Shown here: positions 1 to 4,831 of the stretch, one piece after another
How positions within the stretch are numbered: position 1 is the first letter of the stretch
Layout of the letters: each line of letters opens with the position of its first letter
NCBI GenBank assembly: GCA_021443625.1
Contig: JABUTP010000069.1
Location: 1-5,972 of the forward strand
Length of the DNA: 5,972 nucleotides
Source of the DNA: Bacteroidales bacterium
GTDB lineage: Bacteria > Bacteroidota > Bacteroidia > Bacteroidales > UBA932
Direction: 5' to 3'
Notes under the pieces: generated by a model
Told to the model about the DNA's origin: nothing
Seen by the model: only the letters and a program-made list of their open reading frames with translations
Database searches by the model: none
Translations under genes and position numbers: made by a program

Positions 1-57
1 GGCTAGCGCACCACGTTAGGGACGTGGGGGTCGCTCGTTCGAGTCGAGTCATCCCGA
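1..57 (+). tRNA. tRNA-Pro, anticodon AGG (3' part; 5' end outside the window)
   Basis: The sequence folds as a tRNA from the D-loop GG onward. The anticodon stem is 11-15 with 23-27, and the 7-base loop TTAGGGA (16-22) gives U33 followed by anticodon AGG (18-20) and G37. A five-base variable loop covers 28-32. The T-stem is 33-37 with 45-49, including a G-U closing pair, around TTCGAGT. The 3' acceptor strand CATCCCG (50-56) is followed by discriminator A57. The acceptor implies a CGGGATG 5' end, which is typical of bacterial tRNA-Pro, and the arm layout closely matches E. coli tRNA-Pro. CCA is not encoded (CAT follows). The first roughly 18 bases lie outside the window. A34 is uncommon for bacterial proline tRNAs. 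Confidence 0.88.
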
Positions 58-60
58 CAT

Positions 61-93
61 AAAAAGGCTTCTTTCACGAAGCCTTTTTCTTTT
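61..93 (+). terminator. Intrinsic terminator of the tRNA transcript
   Basis: A perfect 11-bp stem (61-71 with 78-88, AAAAAGGCTTC/GAAGCCTTTTT) closes a six-base loop. It ends in a T-rich stretch through 93 and begins four bases after the tRNA. The A-run on the left arm means it could also stop transcription arriving from the minus strand. Confidence 0.85.
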
Positions 94-150
94 CCCCCTG
101 CTCCAGATTCATTATTGAAGGCATCCCACTGCAATCGGGACCGGTGCCAT

Positions 151-192
151 AAAAATTCACCCCCACCGGGCCGATTGGCGAGGTGGGGGTGA
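151..192 (-). terminator. Intrinsic terminator downstream of the small outer-membrane protein gene
   Basis: A perfect 11-bp GC-rich stem pairs 157-167 with 182-192 around a 14-base loop. Read on the minus strand it is followed by AATTTTTA, giving the U-tract. It lies about 35 bases past the stop codon of the minus-strand gene ending at 228. Together with the tRNA terminator it accounts for the gene-free stretch 58-227, where I see nothing else. Confidence 0.82.
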
Positions 193-227
193 TTATCTTC
201 AGATGTCCGCTTAAACTTAGAAGCTGT

Positions 228-704
228 TTAGAAGGTGTATTTAACGCCGAAGCCGGCATTGCTTACCATAAGGCCGCTTTCGAGTTTATCCTTGAAATCG
301 AGGTGAACACCGGGATTCCAGTCGAGAGATACTGCAAAAGGAATTGTTGCAAAGGCATACTCGATACCGATGTTGCCGAAACCGAGGGCCTGGAGATAGT
401 TCTTTTCCGATTTCTCGGCACCGAGCATGAAACCTGCTCCGGCACCGAAGCCGTAGAAGAATGCGAAGTTGTTGCCGAGGTCCATATTCCAGTCGAAGGT
501 TGCGCTGGCATTCACGCCGAAACCGTCACCGAGATAGGCGTTGGCCTTATAGTCCATAAAATGGCCCGAATTGAGAAATTGTTTGTAGGTGATGCCGATT
601 CCCTGAAGACCACCCTCGATACCGATGGCCTTGCTGTAATCCTGGGCATTTGCAGCTGTAAGTGTCATAACCAGAGCGGCTGCGATAGCAAAAAGTTTTT
701 TCAT
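228..704 (-). CDS. Small secreted beta-barrel outer-membrane protein, function unknown
   Basis: The product is 158 residues. It starts MKKLFAIAAALVMTLTAANA with likely signal peptidase I cleavage after residue 20, leaving a mature protein of about 138 residues. The mature part alternates polar and hydrophobic residues, is rich in Gly, Phe and Tyr (for example FFYGFGAGAGF), and ends KYTF with a terminal Phe. This is the usual BAM-recognised end of an outer-membrane barrel. The size fits an eight-stranded barrel. I chose the start at 704 because it begins a signal peptide; the in-frame extension to 905 runs through the promoter region and into asnA and lacks such a signal. The family is not recognised beyond porin-like small OMP. 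The gene is transcribed on its own from a predicted promoter, 127 bases after asnA on the same strand, and has its own terminator. Barrel topology is inferred from composition. Confidence 0.8.
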   Translation of the reverse strand: MKKLFAIAAALVMTLTAANAQDYSKAIGIEGGLQGIGITYKQFLNSGHFMDYKANAYLGDGFGVNASATFDWNMDLGNNFAFFYGFGAGAGFMLGAEKSEKNYLQALGFGNIGIEYAFATIPFAVSLDWNPGVHLDFKDKLESGLMVSNAGFGVKYTF

Positions 705-725
705 CTCTGAATAATTAAAAATGTT

Positions 726-756
726 GAAAATTATCTTCCGGTCATAAAAGAGCAAC
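726..756 (-). promoter_or_regulatory. Predicted Bacteroidota-type promoter for the small outer-membrane protein gene
   Basis: On the minus strand, GTTG (753-756) lies 19 bases before TAATTTTC (726-733). This differs from the TAnnTTTG consensus only in the last base. The spacing and the GTTG element are the same as in the trp leader promoter. It would give a leader of roughly 15 bases before the start at 704. Confidence 0.4.
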
Positions 757-831
757 GTCACCGCGCTCTTGCGAGTGGCGAATTTACTCATATTTTGCTC
801 TAATGCAAAAAAACCGGGCGGCAGATTGTTG

Positions 832-1869
832 TCAGATAAGCGGCATTCCGTGCTGCCTGCATGCCTGCCGCATCTCATCGGGCCAGATGCTTGCCTGTAT
901 TTCACCGATATGACCCTTGCGCAGCAGGAACATGCAGAGGCGAGACTGACCTATGCCGCCTCCGATGCTGAGCGGGAGTTCCCCCGCCAACAGTTTTTTA
1001 TGGAAAAACAGTTCGCGGCGCTGCTGCTGTCCGCAGATTTCGAGCTGGCGTTCGAGTGCCTCTGCATTGACCCTGACACCCATTGACGATATCTCAAAGG
1101 CCGACTCCAGCACGGGATTCCAAAGAAGTATGTCGCCGTTCAGACCTTTCAAGCCCCCCTCCCCTTCGGTGGTCCAGTCATCGTAATCGGGAGAGCGCAG
1201 GTCGTGCGGCTCGCCATTGGAGAGTGCGCCACCGATACCTGTGATGAACACCGCTCCGTATTGCCGGCATATCTCATTCTCGCGTTGCTTGGGAGTCAGG
1301 TCGGGATAGCGCGACAGCAACTCCTCCGAATGGATATAGGTTATCTTGCGCGGCAGAATCGGCTTTATGGCGGGGTAATGTTCATAAACCATATATTCGG
1401 TCTGGAGCAGCACATTGTAAATGCCGTCAACAATACTCTTGAGAAACGCGGTATTGCGGTCCTTTTCACCAATGACGGCCTCCCAGTCCCACTGATCGAC
1501 ATACATCGAATGGATATTGTCGAGCTCTTCGTCGGGACGGATGGCATTCATATCGGTATATATGCCGTATCCCTCTTCTATATGATACTCGGCCAATGTC
1601 AGCCTTTTCCACTTGGCCAGGGAATGGACTATTTCCGCCTTTTTGTCCTGCATATCCTTTATGGGAAACGACACGGGACGCTCCACTCCGTTCAGATTGT
1701 CGTTGATGCCGAGTCCGCTCAGCACGAACAGCGGTGCGGTGACGCGGCGCAGTCTCAACTGCGAGGAGAGACTCTGCTGAAAGAAATCCTTTATATTCTT
1801 GATGGCCTGTTCGGTCTGACTGAGATTCAGTATGGGATTGTACCCTGCGGGAAGTTGGAGTTTGCTCAT
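832..1869 (-). CDS. asnA: Aspartate-ammonia ligase (AsnA-type asparagine synthetase)
   Basis: AsnA makes asparagine from aspartate, ammonia and ATP in the cytoplasm through an aspartyl-AMP intermediate. It is a class II aminoacyl-tRNA-synthetase-like enzyme. The product is 345 residues, full length for the Bacteroidota form. Recognisable family segments are HSLAKWKR (82-89), YTDMNAIRPDE (104-114), SMYVDQWDWE (121-130), RSPDYDDW (225-232), the motif-2-like FEISSMGVRV (258-267) and the motif-3-like LPLSIGGGIGQSR (298-310), which forms the ATP site. The start at 1869 (MSKLQLPAGY) is preferred over the in-frame ATG at 1941. The family begins here, and the longer form would run through the promoter. 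The gene is monocistronic and divergent from the trp leader. No frameshift or missing motif is seen. Confidence 0.97.
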   Translation of the reverse strand: MSKLQLPAGYNPILNLSQTEQAIKNIKDFFQQSLSSQLRLRRVTAPLFVLSGLGINDNLNGVERPVSFPIKDMQDKKAEIVHSLAKWKRLTLAEYHIEEGYGIYTDMNAIRPDEELDNIHSMYVDQWDWEAVIGEKDRNTAFLKSIVDGIYNVLLQTEYMVYEHYPAIKPILPRKITYIHSEELLSRYPDLTPKQRENEICRQYGAVFITGIGGALSNGEPHDLRSPDYDDWTTEGEGGLKGLNGDILLWNPVLESAFEISSMGVRVNAEALERQLEICGQQQRRELFFHKKLLAGELPLSIGGGIGQSRLCMFLLRKGHIGEIQASIWPDEMRQACRQHGMPLI

Positions 1870-1901
1870 CTGTAAGTTGCAATTAATCTTCACAATGAAT
1901 G

Positions 1902-1931
1902 CAAATATATACAATTTTTCACTAAAGCAAG
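1902..1931 (-). promoter_or_regulatory. Predicted Bacteroidota-type promoter for asnA
   Basis: On the minus strand TATATTTG (1902-1909) matches the TAnnTTTG -7 element exactly. CTTG (1928-1931) matches three of four bases of the -33 TTTG with an 18-base spacer. Transcription would start near 1895, about 25 bases before the asnA ATG. No leader peptide or hairpin is seen in that short leader. Confidence 0.7.
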
Positions 1932-2031
1932 GTATTTTCAAAACAATTTAACATATAATTCTAACATTACAATTCATAATGTCAACATATCACCCCAACG
2001 CACATCTTTCGAAAAATTTCTCGTCCGAAAT

Positions 2032-2062
2032 GTTGCCATTCTAAAATCAATACTTATCTTTG
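2032..2062 (+). promoter_or_regulatory. Predicted Bacteroidota-type promoter for the trp leader and trpB2
   Basis: TATCTTTG (2055-2062) matches the TAnnTTTG -7 element exactly. GTTG (2032-2035) matches three of four -33 bases with a 19-base spacer. Initiation near 2069 would place the leader ATG about 15 bases into the RNA, as expected for an attenuator leader. Confidence 0.7.
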
Positions 2063-2084
2063 TGCCGAGAAAGTCAGACAGACA

Positions 2085-2150
2085 ATGATTACAAACCGCA
2101 ACAACTCTTTCTTCTGGTGGTGGCAGAGAACTCATCTGCGCACTGCTTAA
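2085..2150 (+). CDS. trpL: trp operon-type leader peptide with three consecutive Trp codons
   Basis: A 22-codon reading frame encodes a 21-residue peptide beginning MITNRNNSFF, then WWW (codons 2115-2123), then QRTHLRTA and TAA at 2148-2150. It begins about 15 bases after the predicted transcription start and is followed by alternative hairpins and a terminator upstream of a tryptophan biosynthesis gene. Three adjacent TGG codons in a short frame are very unlikely by chance. The peptide itself probably has no function; it acts as a sensor of charged tRNA-Trp through ribosome stalling. There is no Shine-Dalgarno sequence before the ATG, as is normal for Bacteroidota. The symbol trpL is used by analogy with enterobacteria, since the sequence is not homologous. 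Confidence 0.9.
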   Translation: MITNRNNSFFWWWQRTHLRTA

Positions 2151-2198
2151 GTCTTGTTATACCGGTACAACCATAATAGACCTCCCTTGCAGTGCGCA
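2116..2198 (+). promoter_or_regulatory. Tryptophan attenuator: mutually exclusive pause hairpin and antiterminator
   Basis: The pause hairpin (1:2) pairs 2116-2127 with 2135-2147: 12 pairs including G-U pairs, G2140 bulged and a seven-base loop. Its 5' arm contains nearly all of the Trp codons, so a stalled ribosome should block it. The antiterminator (2:3) pairs TGCGCACTGC (2137-2146) perfectly with GCAGTGCGCA (2189-2198). It can be extended by AAG 2149-2151 with CTT 2186-2188 after a two-base bulge. Segment 2 cannot be in both structures, and segment 3 is the apex of the terminator, so the antiterminator disrupts termination. Predicted logic: low Trp gives stalling, 2:3 pairing and read-through; high Trp gives 1:2 pairing and termination. 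Pairings were read by eye and no energies were calculated. Confidence 0.88.
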
Positions 2199-2215
2199 AC
2201 GGGAGGTTTTTATTT
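2178..2215 (+). terminator. Attenuator terminator hairpin (3:4) upstream of trpB2
   Basis: ACCTCCC (2180-2186) pairs with GGGAGGT (2201-2207), extended outward through 2178-2179/2208-2209. The stem continues inward as TTGC (2187-2190) with GCAA (2196-2199), leaving C2200 bulged and a five-base loop. The run TTTTTATTT follows directly at 2207-2215. It is placed between the leader peptide and trpB2, 27 bases before the structural gene's ATG, so here it acts as a conditional terminator. Confidence 0.9.
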
Positions 2216-2241
2216 GCAAATCGTTATAAACAACATACACT

Positions 2242-3612
2242 ATGAAACAGAAAAAATTCCTTCTTCCCGAAAGCGAAATTCCCTCGCAATGGTATAACAT
2301 CCAGGCGGAAATGCCCAACAAACCCCTTCCGTTCCTCAACCCCGCCACCCGCGAGCCGATGAAGGCCAGCGACCTCTATCCCATCTTCTGCGAAGAGTGC
2401 GCCAAGCAGGAACTCAACCAGACCGACACCTGGATTGACATTCCGGAGGAGGTGCGTGAGCAGTACAGCGCCTACCGCGTCACCCCGCTGGTGCGTGCAT
2501 ACGGCCTTGAGAAGGCGCTGGACACCCCCGCCCACATCTATTTCAAAAACGAGAGCGTAAGCCCCGCCGGCTCCCACAAACTCAACTCCGCCATTGCCCA
2601 GGCCTATTATGCCAAGCAGCAGGGTGTCACCAACCTTACCACCGAAACCGGTGCCGGACAATGGGGCGGGGCCCTCTCCTATGCCACCAAGATGTTCGGC
2701 ATAGACTGCGCGGTGTATATGGTCAAAGTAAGCTACGAAGGCAAGCCCTACCGCCGGAGCATTATGCAGACTTTCGGCGCCAACGTGACCCCCTCCCCCT
2801 CAATGTCAACCAGGGCCGGCAAAGACATTCTGACAGTCGATCCCCTCTACCAGGGTTCCCTCGGCACCGCCATCTCCGAAGCCATCGAACTGGCCACCAC
2901 CACCCCCAACTGCAAGTATGCCCTCGGCTCGGTGCTCAACCACGTCAGCCTGCACCAGACGGTAATCGGCCTGGAGGCTGAGAAGCAGATGGCCCTGACC
3001 GGCGAAGATCCAGACATCATCATCGCCTGCTTCGGCGGCGGCTCCAACTTCTGCGGCATCTCCTTCCCTTTCATGCGCCACAAGATTGCCGGCAAGACCA
3101 ATACCCGTTTCATTGCCGCCGAACCGGCTGCCTGTCCCAAACTCACCAGAGGCAAGTTCGAGTATGACTTCGGCGACGAAGCCGGCTACACCCCGCTCCT
3201 GCCGATGTACACCCTCGGCCACTCATTCAAGCCTTCCAGCATACACGCGGGCGGTCTGAGATACCACGGTGCCGGCGTCATCCTCTCCCAGCTTATGAAG
3301 GACGGCTATATGGAGGCGGTTGACATCGACCAGGTGGAATCGTTCGATGCCGGCGTCCTGTTTGCCCGCTCCGAAGGTATCATCCCCGCCCCCGAGTCGT
3401 GCCACGCCATTGCCGCCACCGTCCGCGAAGCGCTCAAATGCAAGGTGGCGGGTGAGTCCAAGACCATCCTGTTCAACCTCTCCGGACACGGATTTGTCGA
3501 TATGGCCTCCTACGATTCATATTTCTCGGGAGATATGCAGCCCTATCACATATCCGACGAAGAACTCGCCAAGTTCATTAAGAGCGCCGACGCTTTGAAC
3601 AATCTTGCTTAG
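2242..3612 (+). CDS. trpB: Tryptophan synthase beta chain, TrpB2 type (PLP-dependent)
   Basis: The enzyme condenses indole with serine to form tryptophan using pyridoxal phosphate. The product is 456 residues, clearly longer than the roughly 400 of classical TrpB1, with the long N-terminal region (to about residue 75) and TPLVRA segment of TrpB2. Active-site features are present: SHKLNSA with the PLP lysine K113, TETGAGQWG with catalytic E135, the phosphate-binding GGGSN (265-269), EGIIPAPES (378-386) and LSGHG (413-417). The start at 2242 is the first ATG after the attenuator. No trpA or other trp gene adjoins it, so it is either monocistronic or a stand-alone copy. TrpB2 proteins often work without TrpA, as an indole-salvage or independent synthase. 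The upstream Trp attenuator strongly supports a role in making tryptophan. Confidence 0.95.
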   Translation: MKQKKFLLPESEIPSQWYNIQAEMPNKPLPFLNPATREPMKASDLYPIFCEECAKQELNQTDTWIDIPEEVREQYSAYRVTPLVRAYGLEKALDTPAHIYFKNESVSPAGSHKLNSAIAQAYYAKQQGVTNLTTETGAGQWGGALSYATKMFGIDCAVYMVKVSYEGKPYRRSIMQTFGANVTPSPSMSTRAGKDILTVDPLYQGSLGTAISEAIELATTTPNCKYALGSVLNHVSLHQTVIGLEAEKQMALTGEDPDIIIACFGGGSNFCGISFPFMRHKIAGKTNTRFIAAEPAACPKLTRGKFEYDFGDEAGYTPLLPMYTLGHSFKPSSIHAGGLRYHGAGVILSQLMKDGYMEAVDIDQVESFDAGVLFARSEGIIPAPESCHAIAATVREALKCKVAGESKTILFNLSGHGFVDMASYDSYFSGDMQPYHISDEELAKFIKSADALNNLA

Positions 3613-3630
3613 AACGCACTTCAGCGGGCT

Positions 3631-3648
3631 TCCGTTTTCAGAAACGGA
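3631..3648 (+). other. Short hairpin in the trpB2 3' untranslated region
   Basis: TCCGTTT (3631-3637) pairs perfectly with AAACGGA (3642-3648) around TCAG. No U-tract follows on either strand, so it is not a convincing terminator alone. It may stabilise the mRNA end ahead of the larger hairpin 20 bases on. Confidence 0.4.
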
Positions 3649-3667
3649 TATTCCGTAACCTTCCGTC

Positions 3668-3724
3668 CAATTCCGGCGGCAAATCGGTGAAAAGTTTTCA
3701 TAGATTTGCCGCCGGAATTGTTTT
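3668..3724 (+). terminator. Long inverted repeat, likely trpB2 terminator
   Basis: A perfect 18-bp GC-rich stem (3668-3685 with 3703-3720) is followed by TTTT at 3721-3724. The 17-base loop itself contains a small palindrome (TGAAA/TTTCA), so the whole could fold into one long rod. It lies 56 bases past the trpB2 stop. The U-run is short, so termination may be incomplete, and the next gene begins only 25 bases further on. Confidence 0.65.
3701..3708 (+). promoter_or_regulatory. Possible -7 element for the downstream lipoprotein gene
   Basis: TAGATTTG matches TAnnTTTG and would start transcription about 35 bases before the ATG at 3749. No -33 TTTG-like element is found at 18-20 bases upstream, and the match lies within the right arm of the inverted repeat. 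It may be fortuitous, in which case the lipoprotein depends on read-through from trpB2. Confidence 0.25.
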
Positions 3725-3748
3725 GCCAAAGCAGCATCATGAGACAAA

Positions 3749-4831
3749 ATGACCAGAAAAATATTACCCGTGTTCCTCGGAGCGGTGGCATTGTGCTGCC
3801 TGTCCGCCTGCAATACTCTTGACCGCAGGAACGCAACTCTCAGTTTCAGGATATCCGCCGGCAGGACATTACCGGTTTCCAAGAGCGCTTCAGAGGAGAT
3901 TGTAAAAGACACCAATTCCTTTATCCTGACCATTACCGACAGCGGCGGCAACCTGGTTTACGACGGCCCCTACGGCTCGCGTCCGCAAACCTTGTCGGTA
4001 CCCGCCGATACCTACACCATCAGATTGTCGTCCCGTGTATTTGACCAACCCGCCTTTGACTCCCCCGTCTATGGAGATGAACTTGTGGTCGTTGCCGCAA
4101 GCGGCGAAACGGTGTCGGTCAATTTCGTATGCAAGATGACGGCCAGCGGAGTCCGAGTCAGGATGAGCGGACGCTATACCGACCGCTACCCGGGCGACCT
4201 CACCGTCTCGCAGGATTTCGGCCAGTTGGCGTTCAATGCGCAGGAAACGCGGTACGGTTATTTCAAGGCGGGGAATGCCACCTTCAGTGCCATAGCGGAG
4301 GACGGCTCCAACCAGGCCCTTTTCAGCAAGCAGCTGGAAGAGGGCAATATGCTCACCATCTCCCTCGATGCCTCCGACACCGATGCCGGAGGGAAATTCA
4401 CCGTGAAGGTTGACACCACCCTGAATTACATCTCGGAAACCATCATCGTAGGAGCGGCAGGCCAGACCGACGGCGACGGCAGCCGTTGGGACACTGCCTG
4501 CAACATCCTTTCGGCAAGGAATCGTGTCGGCGAAACCGTTTGGGTATGGGGATACATCGTCGGCGGGGATATGACCACTGCCACCGTGAAGTTCGAGGGG
4601 CCGTTTTCCAAATCGAGCAACATTGCCATCGCGCCCGGCGCCACTTGCAGGGATAGGGAACAGTGCATGTCTGTGGAACTGCCGAGCGGCTCCGATGCCC
4701 GCACCCTTCTCAATCTCGTGGACAACCCGTCCCTGCTGGGAGCCAAACTGTGGATAAAGGGGACGATAAACGCCTCTTATATGGGATTGGCGGGAATAAA
4801 GGGAGCGACGGAATTCAGACTGGAAGAGTAA
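3749..4831 (+). CDS. Predicted outer-membrane lipoprotein with DUF4493-like and DUF6359-like domains
   Basis: The product is 360 residues. It opens with a lipoprotein signal peptide, MTRKILPVFLGAVALCCLSAC, with lipobox LSAC and the lipidated cysteine at 21. Residues about 30-230 resemble DUF4493: beta-rich, with an SVPADTYTIRL segment, the motif FDSPVYGD (103-110) and a following Cys-containing strand (VSVNFVCKM). Residues about 245-360 resemble DUF6359, with WVWGYIVGG (265-273), SSNIAIA (289-295) and a closing LWIKGTINASYMGLAGIK segment, probably an OB-like beta fold. Both families are common in Bacteroidota lipoproteins and have no established biochemical role that I know of. No SusC/SusD pair or fimbrial gene adjoins it. 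The domain names rest on remembered patterns, and the function is unknown. The lipid anchor points to the envelope, possibly exposed at the surface. Confidence 0.85.
   Translation: MTRKILPVFLGAVALCCLSACNTLDRRNATLSFRISAGRTLPVSKSASEEIVKDTNSFILTITDSGGNLVYDGPYGSRPQTLSVPADTYTIRLSSRVFDQPAFDSPVYGDELVVVAASGETVSVNFVCKMTASGVRVRMSGRYTDRYPGDLTVSQDFGQLAFNAQETRYGYFKAGNATFSAIAEDGSNQALFSKQLEEGNMLTISLDASDTDAGGKFTVKVDTTLNYISETIIVGAAGQTDGDGSRWDTACNILSARNRVGETVWVWGYIVGGDMTTATVKFEGPFSKSSNIAIAPGATCRDREQCMSVELPSGSDARTLLNLVDNPSLLGAKLWIKGTINASYMGLAGIKGATEFRLEE

Noticed and set aside
183..710. Plus-strand 175-codon open frame over the small outer-membrane gene
   Set aside because: It is antisense to a gene with a clear signal peptide and barrel end, and its own translation has no recognisable features.
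793..831. Possible asnA terminator: TTTTGC/GCAAAA hairpin (793-798 with 805-810) and a minus-strand U7 tract (807-813)
   Set aside because: The hairpin is AT-rich and overlaps the U-tract instead of preceding it. The bases just before the tract (CCGCCCGG on the minus strand) do not form a stable stem.
1204..1875. Plus-strand 223-codon open frame antisense to asnA
   Set aside because: It is the shadow of a well-conserved enzyme gene, with no promoter and no family resemblance.
1870..1941. In-frame N-terminal extension of asnA starting at 1941
   Set aside because: It runs through an exact -7 promoter element, and the AsnA family begins at the MSKLQLPAGY start.
2154..2170. Dyad TTGT...TACCGGTA...ACAA between the leader stop codon and the terminator
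   Set aside because: The central palindrome has no loop and the outer stem is only four pairs. The attenuator pairings explain the region without it.
2212..2221. Perfect 10-bp palindrome ATTTGCAAAT between the attenuator terminator and trpB2
   Set aside because: It is short, AT-rich and easily due to chance. It overlaps the terminator's T-run and no second copy was noticed.
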